Source: Homoserinibacter sp. GY 40078
GTDB lineage: Bacteria > Actinomycetota > Actinomycetes > Actinomycetales > Microbacteriaceae
Direction of reading: 5' to 3'
Length of the DNA: 64,000 nucleotides
Assembly: GCF_008017545.1 (NCBI RefSeq)
Contig: NZ_VRTZ01000002.1
Location: 186,001-250,000, forward strand
Below the pieces are notes generated by a model. It worked only from the letters and a program-made list of their open reading frames with translations. It did no database searches and was not told the DNA's origin. Shown here in pieces: positions 7,743 to 15,955 of this stretch. Numbering within the stretch: position 1 is the first letter of the stretch; each line of letters begins with the position of its first letter. The position numbers and the translations under genes were made by a program.

Positions 7743-10529
7743 TCAGAGCCATCCCGCGTCGGTCATGCGGCGGACGACACGCATGCCCGCTGACCCGTCG
7801 TCGAGCGGGGTGAAGCGCTCCCGCCAGCGCGCGGCTTCCGCCCGGTAGCGCTCGCGGATCAACTCGACATCGGCGATCGCGTCGGCGAGTTCCTCACGGG
7901 TGCGCACCACGGGGCCTGGCGCCTCGGCGAGCAGGTCGAAGTAGAAGCCGCGCAGGTCGGAGCTGTAGTGCACGAGGTCGGGCGTGAAGAAGATGATGGG
8001 CCGTCCGGTCGCCGCGAAGTCGAACATCACCGAGGAGTAGTCGGTCACGAGGACGTCGGCGATCTGGAGCAGCTCGGCGACGTTCGGGTAGCTCGTGACG
8101 TCGATGAGCCGCTCCGCCTCGAGGTCGCGTCCATAGCGCAAGGTGCGCGAGTGGCCGCGGACGAGCAGCACGTGGTCGTCGCCGAGGTCGGCCGCGAAGC
8201 TCGTGAGGTCGAGATAGTCGACCATCTCGGTGCGGTCGTCGCGCCAGGTAGGCGCGTAGAGCACCACACGCGCATCCGCCGGGATGCCGAGCGTGCGCCG
8301 CACGGACGACGCATCGGATTCTGAGACCAGACGGTCGTTCCGCGGGTAGCCCTCGTCCCAGGTGGGGCGGGCGAACGCATACGCGGAGGCGAAGATGCGG
8401 GAGGCGTACGAGTTCTGGGTGAGCAGCGCGTCCCACCGGGCGCTCTCTCGGCGCACGGCGATCCTCGTGCGCAGGCCGACCCCCGCCCGGTCGAGCGCGA
8501 GACGCTTCAGCATGGTTCCGTGCCAGGTCTGCAGCACATGCTGGTGCGGACGTCGGCGGTAGCGCTTGCGCAGCCAGTCGTTGACGATGAGCACCCGCGC
8601 CGATCCGCGGACGCGCCACCACTCGCGGCTTCCCTCGACGAGGCGCACGTCGCCCTCGGGAACCGCCACCGAGCCGTCGGCGACACTCCAGTACCGGGTG
8701 ACGTCGGGATGCATACGCCGGAGCATCTGGGCGATTCCGGCGGGATTGCACGACGCCGACTGCCCGTAGAAGCTCTCGAGGAAGACGGCCCGCTCGGGCT
8801 CGGGTGTGCCGCGGCGGTAGGCGCGTTCGAGGCGCTTCTGAGCGCGCGGCCCGCGTTCGTCGTCCGCGAGAGGCGCGGAGACATGCAGAACGAGGCCACC
8901 CGCGTGCCGCACGAGCTCCGCGTGAAACAGCGGATGCGTGAGCTTCGCGGGCAGCGCTCCGGCGACCTCGAGGCGGCTCGTCGGCACCTCACCCTCGAGC
9001 CGGACGCGGTAGCTGCCCGAGGGCAGGGCGAGACCCGGCGTGCCCCAGCGCTCGCCGAGCAGGGGGAGCTGGACCTCGATCCGTGTCGTCGCGTCTGCGG
9101 CGGCATCCACTCGCGCCCGCGCGCCTTCGAGGCGCACCGACGTGACCTCGCGCACCGGATCCTCGATCGCGAGACGGAGCACGGGCGCGTCGTGCGCCTC
9201 GTCGAACTGTGCCTCGACGACCCGCGCGCGGGACATCGGCGCATCGACCGCAGCCGGAAGGCGGGCGCCGTGCCCGGTCCGCTCCAGGATCTCGCGCAGG
9301 ACGCGATCTGCCGCATGACCTTCGGGGTAGTCGATGTGCTCTTCGCGCAGCCACCGGCTGTGGCGGGCGATGCGGCGACCGAGCGAGGACTCCGCCCCCG
9401 CGTCGAGGTGCTCGAGCACGTGCGGCCATCGCGTGACGTACCGGTCGTCGCTGAAGGTCCGGTAGTTCTCATACAGCCCACGGGCCCGGGCGTAGCGCTC
9501 GACGTCCGGCGCGAGGAAGATCACCGGTCCGCCGGTGAGGGCGTAGTCGTACGCGATCGACGAGTAGTCCGTCACGAGCGCGTCGATTCCGGGCAGCACG
9601 GGCGTGACGTCGACGATGCGGTCGCCGCCGAGCAGCCGTATGCGGTCGGAGGCGGCCGTGCCCCCCGCGTAGTCGCCGATCCCGAGCGGATGCGCGCGCA
9701 CGAGCAGCACCGCGTCGCGCGCGTCCAGCCAGCGGGCGATCAGCGCCCAGTCATCGGAGGTCGGGACGCCGGGGTCGGGTGCGCCGTCGCGCCAGGTCGG
9801 GGCGTAGAGGATCACGCGCGAGTCCTCCTCGAGCGGCCCGACCGCGTCCGCGAGCCGCGCCCGCGCCGCCGCTCGCTGCGCGTCCGGGTCGATGCCCTTT
9901 CCGGAGTCGAGCAGGGCGTCGTCGCGGATGTCGCCGACCGCCACCACGCGATCCGGGCGCACTCCGAAGGCCGAGACGATCCGCGGGGCGACGAGCTCCG
10001 AGGCCACGGGGAAGAGTGAGATGCCACGCCCCGCGAACCGGTAGGCGCGCCTCAACAGCGCGCGCACGAGCCGATGATCCGGCACCCCGCGGATGCGGAG
10101 GGTCGCGGGGGAGTCGAGGTGCAGCTTCTTGAGCGGGATGCCGTGCCACAGCTGCACGACGAACGCGCGCGAGGTCGCGTAGCGGTTCGCATCCCCGAAA
10201 CCGTGCGTGACCACGACCACGCGGGCGCGCAGCGTCGCCCAGAAGCCGCGGGCCGAGTGCTTGAGCACGGCGTCCATGCCGCGCCCGCGCGCATCGGCGC
10301 ACTCCGCCTCGGACGACGCCAGCCACACCATCCGTGTCTCGTCGCCGAGCAGCTCGGTCGCCCGGAGGTAGAGCGGCAGCGCTCCCTCGCCGAGGCCGAT
10401 CCCCGATCCGAACACCCACAGACGGGAGCTGCGGGGCACCAGCAGCGCGGCGAGCGCCCCGAGCGCGTAGAGGGGCAGACGGAGCAGCTTGCGGGCGTTA
10501 CCGGCGCCGAAGGTGAAGGTCGCCGACAC
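7743..10529 (-). CDS. Two-module CDP-glycerol:glycerophosphate glycerophosphotransferase
   Basis: A 928-residue protein with two TagF-type (Glyphos_transf) modules in one chain. The first spans about 30-430 and contains LWHGIPLKK (near 126) and DALVTDYSSIAYDYAL (near 323). The second spans about 570-925 and contains TWHGTMLKR (near 670) and VLVTDYSSVMFDFA (near 833). These His and DYSS motifs are the catalytic and CDP-glycerol binding elements of enzymes that transfer glycerol phosphate in wall teichoic acid synthesis. Between the modules lies a stretch of about 130 residues with a beta-rich look (SVRLEGARARVD). GTG 10529 is chosen over a start at 10808 because the longer form would overlap the divergent neighbour and lacks similarity. 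Peripheral membrane location is typical of the family. Confidence 0.9.
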   Translation of the reverse strand: MSATFTFGAGNARKLLRLPLYALGALAALLVPRSSRLWVFGSGIGLGEGALPLYLRATELLGDETRMVWLASSEAECADARGRGMDAVLKHSARGFWATLRARVVVVTHGFGDANRYATSRAFVVQLWHGIPLKKLHLDSPATLRIRGVPDHRLVRALLRRAYRFAGRGISLFPVASELVAPRIVSAFGVRPDRVVAVGDIRDDALLDSGKGIDPDAQRAAARARLADAVGPLEEDSRVILYAPTWRDGAPDPGVPTSDDWALIARWLDARDAVLLVRAHPLGIGDYAGGTAASDRIRLLGGDRIVDVTPVLPGIDALVTDYSSIAYDYALTGGPVIFLAPDVERYARARGLYENYRTFSDDRYVTRWPHVLEHLDAGAESSLGRRIARHSRWLREEHIDYPEGHAADRVLREILERTGHGARLPAAVDAPMSRARVVEAQFDEAHDAPVLRLAIEDPVREVTSVRLEGARARVDAAADATTRIEVQLPLLGERWGTPGLALPSGSYRVRLEGEVPTSRLEVAGALPAKLTHPLFHAELVRHAGGLVLHVSAPLADDERGPRAQKRLERAYRRGTPEPERAVFLESFYGQSASCNPAGIAQMLRRMHPDVTRYWSVADGSVAVPEGDVRLVEGSREWWRVRGSARVLIVNDWLRKRYRRRPHQHVLQTWHGTMLKRLALDRAGVGLRTRIAVRRESARWDALLTQNSYASRIFASAYAFARPTWDEGYPRNDRLVSESDASSVRRTLGIPADARVVLYAPTWRDDRTEMVDYLDLTSFAADLGDDHVLLVRGHSRTLRYGRDLEAERLIDVTSYPNVAELLQIADVLVTDYSSVMFDFAATGRPIIFFTPDLVHYSSDLRGFYFDLLAEAPGPVVRTREELADAIADVELIRERYRAEAARWRERFTPLDDGSAGMRVVRRMTDAGWL

Positions 10530-10541
10530 GGTCCCGATTCT
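10530..10541 (-). promoter_or_regulatory. -10 element before the two-module transferase
   Basis: CAGAAT on the minus strand (complement of 10536-10541) followed by 6 nt and the GTG at 10529. First base deviates from TANNNT. No Shine-Dalgarno match is present. Confidence 0.4.
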
Positions 10542-10677
10542 GTCACGCGTGGGAGCGGCGACGAGGCATGCGCGGCGCTGCAACCGAACGATAACGATGC
10601 CCCGCATCCGCCGATCCGGTCCGGGGGCGGCTGCTGTAATGGGGAGGGCGCCGTGTGCGCCGAGGAAGGAAGCACGG

Positions 10678-11979
10678 ATGGGGATCGCCGCCGACCTGCG
10701 CGCTGCACGACGGGTGATCCGCAACGCGATGCGCTCCCGACAGACCTCGCGCGAGCTGGCCCGCCGCATCGCCGAGCACGGGGCGGGCGAGCCGTCCGAG
10801 GTCGACATCGTCGTCTACTTCGCCGACACGCGGGTGAATCTCTACCAGATCCGCCAGTGGTACGCCCCGCTCGCGGAGCTCGCACGAACCCATCCGGTGA
10901 CGATCCTGACGCGCAGCCCGGGTGCGACGCTCATCCTGCAGGACGAGGCGCCCGTACCCGTGGTCTACCGGCGCAAGGTCACCGATCTGGAGGCGTTCGT
11001 CGGGCGCCATCGCGTGCGCATCGTGTTCTACGTGAACCAGAACATGAAGAACTTCCAGATGTTCCGGTACGCCCGCATGTGGCACGTGTTCATCAACCAC
11101 GGCGAGTCCGACAAGATGTACATGACCTCCAACCAGTTCAAGGCGTACGACTACGCGTTCGTCGCCGGGCAGGCCGCGATCGATCGCCTGTCGCACAAGC
11201 TGTGGGGGTACGACGTCGCGCGCAAGGCCATCCCGATCGGCCGGCCGCAGGCCGACCACTTCGCGGGCGAGGTTCCGTACCCGGATGACGATCGCACGGT
11301 CGTGCTGTACGCGCCCACCTGGGAGGGCGACCGCCCGGCGGCCGCCTACGGCTCGATCGCGTCCCACGGTGTTGCGATCGCGGAGGCGGTGCTCGCGTCG
11401 CCGCAGTACCGGCTCGTCTATCGCCCGCATCCGCGGTCCGGGGTCATCGACCCGGCATACCGCGCGGCGAACGAGCGGATCATCGCCGCGATCGCGGCAG
11501 CGAACACCGCCGAGCCGACCGCGCATCACGTGTTCGACGACGGCCCGCAGCTCGGGTGGCAGCTCGCCGACGCGGATGTCGCCATCACCGACATCTCGGC
11601 GATGGTGTACGACCGCCTCGCGGTCGGCAAGCCGATCCTCGTGACCCGGCCCTCGTCGCCGCTCGCCGAGGTCGACGAGACCGGATTCCTCGGATCCGCC
11701 GAGTGGGTCCACGCCGCGGACGCGCCCGGCATCCTCGCCGAGATCGACCGGGTGCTCCACGACGAAACCGCACTCGACAGCCTCGCCCACTGGTCGTCGC
11801 ACCACTTCGGCGACACCTCGCCGGGCGCCGCGACGGCGCGGTTCCATGCCGCCGTGGAGCAGCTGATCGCCGAGTGGGACCGCCACGCCGCCGTTCACGC
11901 CGGTGATCGGCTCACCTCTGAGTCCGATCCGTTCGATCAGGATGAGGACGACGAGGGTTTCCCAGCATCCGGTGACTAG
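10678..11979 (+). CDS. Single-module CDP-glycerol glycerophosphotransferase-like protein
   Basis: A 433-residue protein of the TagF family. The helical N-terminus (about 1-45) precedes a GT-B-like core with VFINHGESDKMYM (near 136), APTWEGDRP (near 216), YRPHPRSG and VAITDISAMVYDRLAVGKP (near 300); DIS replaces the DYS of canonical members, so activity or donor may differ. The C-terminus is acidic and probably disordered (QDEDDEG). ATG 10678 is preceded by GAAGGAAG and by a TGTAAT hexamer at 10634-10639; the longer frame upstream overlaps the divergent two-module gene. It probably primes or extends a glycerol-phosphate chain together with that gene. Its end overlaps the converging neighbour by 4 bp. 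Confidence 0.85.
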   Translation: MGIAADLRAARRVIRNAMRSRQTSRELARRIAEHGAGEPSEVDIVVYFADTRVNLYQIRQWYAPLAELARTHPVTILTRSPGATLILQDEAPVPVVYRRKVTDLEAFVGRHRVRIVFYVNQNMKNFQMFRYARMWHVFINHGESDKMYMTSNQFKAYDYAFVAGQAAIDRLSHKLWGYDVARKAIPIGRPQADHFAGEVPYPDDDRTVVLYAPTWEGDRPAAAYGSIASHGVAIAEAVLASPQYRLVYRPHPRSGVIDPAYRAANERIIAAIAAANTAEPTAHHVFDDGPQLGWQLADADVAITDISAMVYDRLAVGKPILVTRPSSPLAEVDETGFLGSAEWVHAADAPGILAEIDRVLHDETALDSLAHWSSHHFGDTSPGAATARFHAAVEQLIAEWDRHAAVHAGDRLTSESDPFDQDEDDEGFPASGD

Positions 11980-12782
11980 TCGTCGCTGACGCGCGTGATG
12001 GCCTTCCGTCGCGCGGCGATGCGGCGGATCCCACGCACGGGGTCGCCGCTCACTGACGGCCGCGGCTCGGTCTCCGGCGGGAAGAACCTCGGGGGCGGTC
12101 CGAATGCCGTGCGCGCCGTCGCGACGACCCGGCGCCCCAGCAGCTGATTCGCGGTACCACCGACCACCGCACCGACGCCGAACGGCAAGACCCGCCCGAC
12201 GATGCCGCCGCCCGCCGTCGCCAGCAGGCGGGGCAGGTAGACGGTGCGGACGCGGTCCATGAACTGGGCGACCACCGTGCGGGGGAGGTTCTTGGCGATG
12301 AGCGCGCCCCAGAACTCGGTGCGCCCCTTCGCTTGCCCGGTCGCCTGCCCGGCAAGCTGGCCGAGCAGTTCCTGTGCCGGCCCGCCGATCACCATCGCGA
12401 GGACGAGCGCCCGTGCGCGGTCGGGGTCGTCGACGGGGATGCCGTGCAGCTCCGCCACCGATTGCGCGAACAGTGCAGTCGCCTCTAGAAACAGCACTGT
12501 CTCGGCCCCCGAGAGCGCGAGAGCCGCACCGGTTCCCACCGCGGGCACTGCGGCCGCGACACCGACTCCCGCGCCACTCGTCGTCACGGTGGCGAGGTAG
12601 CGGCGCTCGAGGGAGCGCAGCACCTGCCACGGTGCGGCATCCGGATGGCGTCCGCGGACGGCGCGCAGATGGGCGAGCACGACCGGCCGATGCACCGACA
12701 TCACGCGATCGAGGATCGCGTCGACACGCGCCCCGGTGACGGACGGCGCCGGTTCGCTCGGTGCGTTGCTCGGCTCATCCAT
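11976..12782 (-). CDS. Hypothetical protein, possibly EcsC-like
   Basis: A 268-residue protein. An N-terminal helical part (VDAILDRVMSVHRPVVLAHL) is followed by glycine/alanine-rich hydrophobic stretches (TTSGAGVGVAAAVPAVGTGAALALSGAETVLFLEATALFA and, later, ATAGGGIVGRVLPFGVGAVVGG split by a basic helix) and a basic Pro-rich tail. The pattern resembles the EcsC family found near ABC transporters in Firmicutes, but this is a weak resemblance. It is read against the direction of the surrounding polymer genes and overlaps the previous gene's stop by 4 bp, so it is probably an independent unit sitting inside the locus. Function unknown. Confidence 0.6.
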   Translation of the reverse strand: MDEPSNAPSEPAPSVTGARVDAILDRVMSVHRPVVLAHLRAVRGRHPDAAPWQVLRSLERRYLATVTTSGAGVGVAAAVPAVGTGAALALSGAETVLFLEATALFAQSVAELHGIPVDDPDRARALVLAMVIGGPAQELLGQLAGQATGQAKGRTEFWGALIAKNLPRTVVAQFMDRVRTVYLPRLLATAGGGIVGRVLPFGVGAVVGGTANQLLGRRVVATARTAFGPPPRFFPPETEPRPSVSGDPVRGIRRIAARRKAITRVSDD

Positions 12783-12794
12783 CCCCTCACGCTA
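12783..12794 (-). promoter_or_regulatory. -10 element before the EcsC-like gene
   Basis: TAGCGT (complement of 12789-12794), 6 nt spacer GAGGGG, then ATG at 12782. The spacer is purine-rich but too close to the ATG to act as a normal ribosome site. Confidence 0.45.
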
Positions 12795-12913
12795 CGTCGG
12801 GTGAGGGGCTGACACCATGCCGCCGGGAATTCACCCGGCGACCCCCGCGCGTTCACCGCTCGCTCGTCGCCCGCTCACACGCGCGCCTCAGGCTCGCCCG
12901 AAGGAGGGCCGGA

Positions 12914-13879
12914 ATGGTGGAGCGTGCGAACGACGAGCGCGCCCGTGCGGCCGTCGCATGGGTGGAGTCGCCGCTGCAGCTTCTCGCCGCAGCGGAGTGG
13001 GCCCATCGCCATCGTACGCGCACCGGAGGCACCACTTCCGTGATGCTGCGGATCACCGATCCTCACGTTGTCTCCGCGGCCGAAGAGCTTCGTCGCATGG
13101 GCGCCCCCTTCGTCCGGTTCGAGCCGTACGTCGGGATCCCCTGGGCCCGCCTCGCCGGATCGCGGCACTGGGTCGTCGGGGATCCGATGTCGGGGCAGTT
13201 CCGTGCGGCTCTGAGCGTGCTGCCCTCGCCTCGCCGGGTCTCTCTCGTGGACGACGGATCGATGATCGTGCGCGCCATGGCCGCCATCGCAGGCGAGACC
13301 CACTACTCGCGCCCCGGCCACGCCGAGTCGCGGATGAAGACGGTGCTGGGCGAGTTCGCCGGCGCCCGACTGCGTCGTCTCGCTCACGAGCGCCGACTCG
13401 AGCTGTTCACCGCCTTCCCCGCAGCGCTGCCCACGGCCGAGCGTCTCGGCGCGACGATCGCGATCGACGAATTCGCGTGGCTCCGCGACGCCGCGGCGCG
13501 CGGTCTCGCTCCCGAGATCGACCTTCCCGGAGAGCGACTCGTGCTGGGCACCGCACGTGTCGTCGACGGGCAGCTCTCCGCTGAGGACCACCTCCGATGG
13601 GTCGCGCGACTCGCTCGCGACGAACCCGTCGGCTACCTCCCGCATCGCCGGGAGGCCCCGGAGCAGCTCGCAGCAGTGGCTGCGCTCCCGGGCGTCACGG
13701 TCGTGCGCACCGGCCTGCCCGTCGAGATAGCCCTTGCGGGGGCCAGGCGCCCGCTCGAGATCCACGCGCTCCCGACGAGTGCGACGACGACGCTGTCCGC
13801 GGTCCTGCGGGGGAGCGGCAGCGTCATCCGGACCGGCAGCATCCCGACCGCGTCCGGCCACGGAAGGACGCCCGCATGA
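12914..13879 (+). CDS. Polysialyltransferase-like glycosyltransferase
   Basis: A 321-residue cytoplasmic glycosyltransferase. The N-terminal WVESPLQLLAAAEW is the characteristic opening of the alpha-2,8-polysialyltransferase-type family (A-2_8-polyST), and RVSLVDDGSMIVR matches its conserved DDG region. Known members transfer sialic acid or related sugars from CMP donors onto capsular chains. Context fits: the stop overlaps the start of the CMP-nonulosonate synthetase (ATGA), and the synthase follows. ATG 12914 has a strong AAGGAGG at 12901-12907; the longer frame from 12761 has no ribosome site. The family call rests on motif recognition and context, not on a search. It probably links a nonulosonic acid into the surface polymer. 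Confidence 0.7.
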   Translation: MVERANDERARAAVAWVESPLQLLAAAEWAHRHRTRTGGTTSVMLRITDPHVVSAAEELRRMGAPFVRFEPYVGIPWARLAGSRHWVVGDPMSGQFRAALSVLPSPRRVSLVDDGSMIVRAMAAIAGETHYSRPGHAESRMKTVLGEFAGARLRRLAHERRLELFTAFPAALPTAERLGATIAIDEFAWLRDAAARGLAPEIDLPGERLVLGTARVVDGQLSAEDHLRWVARLARDEPVGYLPHRREAPEQLAAVAALPGVTVVRTGLPVEIALAGARRPLEIHALPTSATTTLSAVLRGSGSVIRTGSIPTASGHGRTPA

Positions 13880-15057
13880 GCGAGACCGTCGCGATCATCC
13901 CTGCGCGGGGCGGCTCGCGGGGCGTGCCCCGCAAGAACGTCCGCCGGGTGGGCGGGGTGCCGCTCATCAGCCGTGCGGTTCGGACGGCGACGGCGGCACG
14001 CGGAATCGATCGCGTGGTGGTGACGACCGACGATCCGGAGATCGCCGCCCACGCAAGCGCCGCCGGAGCGGAGATCGTCGATCGTCCGGCAGAGATCGCA
14101 GGCGACACCGCCAGCTCCGAATCCGCGATCGATCACGCCCTCGAGGTGCTCGCCTCGCGCGGAGTCGACGTGGGGATCGTCGTGTTCATTCAGGCGACCT
14201 CGCCGTTCATCGAGGCGCGAGACATCGCGGGGGCCGTGGATGTCGTGCGATCCGGGGATGCCGACGTGGTGTTCTCCGCGGTGCCGTCGTGGGGCTTCCT
14301 CTGGCGACCGGCAGCTGACGGGCGCGGGGTCGAGGGGGTCAACCATGACCCGTCCCACCGGCCGCGTCGGCAGGAGCGCGACCCGGAGTACCTCGAGACC
14401 GGCGCCTTCTACGTACTGGACGCCGACGGATACCGTGCCGCCCGCCACCGCTTCTTCGGGGTCGTCGAGGCGGCGCTCGTCGCCGAGGCGGGGTCGATCG
14501 AGATCGACACCGAAGAGCAGCTGCGTCTCGCCGGGATGATCGCCGTCGAGTTCGAGCGCGGCACACCGATCGGCGTCGACGCGGTCGTCACGGACTTCGA
14601 CGGTGTGCACACCGACGACCGGGCTCTTGTCGGCGAAGACGGCAGCGAGTTCGTCACCGTCAGCCGCTCGGACGGGATGGGCGTCGCGCGCCTCGTCCGC
14701 GCGGGAATCCCCGTGCTCATCCTCTCCACCGAGCGCAGCAGGGTGGTCGCCGCGCGCGCACGCAAGCTCGGAGTCGAGGTGCGGCACGGCCTCGACGACA
14801 AGGCGGCGGCGCTCGCCGAGTGGGCGGCGGATGCCGGGATCTCGCTCGAGCGGATCGCCTACCTCGGCAACGACGTCAACGACCTCGGATGCCTGGAGCT
14901 CGTGGGTTGGCCCGTCGCCACCCCGGGCGCCCACCCGCTCGTGCAGGCCGCCGCCCGCACCGTGCTGGAACGCGCGGGAGGCGACGGCGCCGTCCGTGAG
15001 CTCGCCGAGCGCGTGCTGGCCGATCGATCCACCCCACGAGAGGACTCACGCGGATGA
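13876..15057 (+). CDS. CMP-nonulosonate synthetase fused to a KdsC-type HAD phosphatase
   Basis: A 393-residue fusion. Residues 1-225 form a NeuA-type cytidylyltransferase with IIPARGGSRGVPRKN, the CTP-binding P-loop-like motif, which activates a nonulosonic acid as its CMP ester. Residues 233-375 form a KdsC-type HAD domain with its residues intact: Asp240 and Asp242 in TDFDGVHTD, LSTE, Lys309 and Asp333/Asp336 in GNDVND, so it should be a working phosphatase for a sugar-9- or 8-phosphate. Combining dephosphorylation and activation in one protein fits a pathway in which the synthase makes a 9-phosphate. It overlaps its neighbours by ATGA on both sides, so translation is coupled. Confidence 0.88.
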   Translation: MSETVAIIPARGGSRGVPRKNVRRVGGVPLISRAVRTATAARGIDRVVVTTDDPEIAAHASAAGAEIVDRPAEIAGDTASSESAIDHALEVLASRGVDVGIVVFIQATSPFIEARDIAGAVDVVRSGDADVVFSAVPSWGFLWRPAADGRGVEGVNHDPSHRPRRQERDPEYLETGAFYVLDADGYRAARHRFFGVVEAALVAEAGSIEIDTEEQLRLAGMIAVEFERGTPIGVDAVVTDFDGVHTDDRALVGEDGSEFVTVSRSDGMGVARLVRAGIPVLILSTERSRVVAARARKLGVEVRHGLDDKAAALAEWAADAGISLERIAYLGNDVNDLGCLELVGWPVATPGAHPLVQAAARTVLERAGGDGAVRELAERVLADRSTPREDSRG

Positions 15058-15926
15058 GCATCACCATCGGTTCCCGGGACGTCGGTCGCGACGCACCCGT
15101 CTACGTGATCGCCGAGATCGGACTGAACCACAACGGTGACGTCGACCTCGCGAAGGCGCTCATCGACGTCGCCGCGGATGCCGGCGCGCAGGCGGTGAAG
15201 TTCCAGAAGCGAACCCCCGAGATCTCCACTCCGGAGCACATGCGCGACGTGCGGCGCGAGACGCCCTGGGGCGAGATGAGCTACCTCGAGTACCGCTACC
15301 GGGTCGAGTTCGATCGTGAGCAGTACGTCGAGATCGGCGACTACGCGACGCTGCGCGGGCTCGACTGGTTCGCCTCCCCGTGGGATGTGCCAGCCGTCGG
15401 CTTCCTCGAGGATCTCAATGTGGTGGCGCACAAGGTCGCGTCGGCGTCGCTCACCGACCACGAGCTCCTGCGAGCGCTCGCCGACACAGGCAAGCCGATC
15501 ATCCTGTCGACCGGCATGTCGACGCTCGAGCAGATCGATGCCGCCGTGCGGATCCTCGGCACCGAGCGGCTCGTGCTCATGCACGCCACCTCCACCTATC
15601 CGCTCCCGCCGGAGGAGGCGAACCTGCGGATGATCGCGACCCTCGGCGATCTCTACCCGGGGGTGCCGGTCGGGTACTCGGGTCACGAACGCGGGCTCCA
15701 GATCTCGCTCGCCGCGGTTGCGCTGGGTGCGGTCGCGGTCGAACGGCACATCACCCTCGATCGGACGATGTGGGGGTCCGACCACGCGGCCTCGCTCGAG
15801 CCGACCGGGTTCGACCACCTCGTGCGCGATATCCGCATCATCGGGGAGGCGCTGGGCGACGGGGTCAAGCGCGTCTTCCCGGGTGAGGTCGCGCCGATGG
15901 AGAAGCTCAGGCGGGTGACGGTCTGA
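15054..15926 (+). CDS. Short nonulosonic acid synthase (NeuB family, no SAF domain)
   Basis: A 290-residue enzyme of the NeuB family, which condenses phosphoenolpyruvate with a six-carbon sugar to give a nine-carbon acid. The TIM barrel is complete: YVIAEIGLNHNGD, AVKFQKR, LSTGMSTLEQID, LMHATSTYPLP, VGYSGHERG and VERHITLDRTMWGSDHAASLEP, with the metal-binding His and PEP-binding Lys and Ser residues of the family in place. It ends with EKLRRVTV about where canonical NeuB proteins (about 340 residues) go into the C-terminal SAF/antifreeze-like domain, which is missing. That domain contributes to the sugar site of the partner subunit, so the substrate may differ from ManNAc. Confidence 0.88.
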   Translation: MSITIGSRDVGRDAPVYVIAEIGLNHNGDVDLAKALIDVAADAGAQAVKFQKRTPEISTPEHMRDVRRETPWGEMSYLEYRYRVEFDREQYVEIGDYATLRGLDWFASPWDVPAVGFLEDLNVVAHKVASASLTDHELLRALADTGKPIILSTGMSTLEQIDAAVRILGTERLVLMHATSTYPLPPEEANLRMIATLGDLYPGVPVGYSGHERGLQISLAAVALGAVAVERHITLDRTMWGSDHAASLEPTGFDHLVRDIRIIGEALGDGVKRVFPGEVAPMEKLRRVTV

Positions 15927-15955
15927 ACGGCCCGCACCTCGAGCCGGATCGGCCG

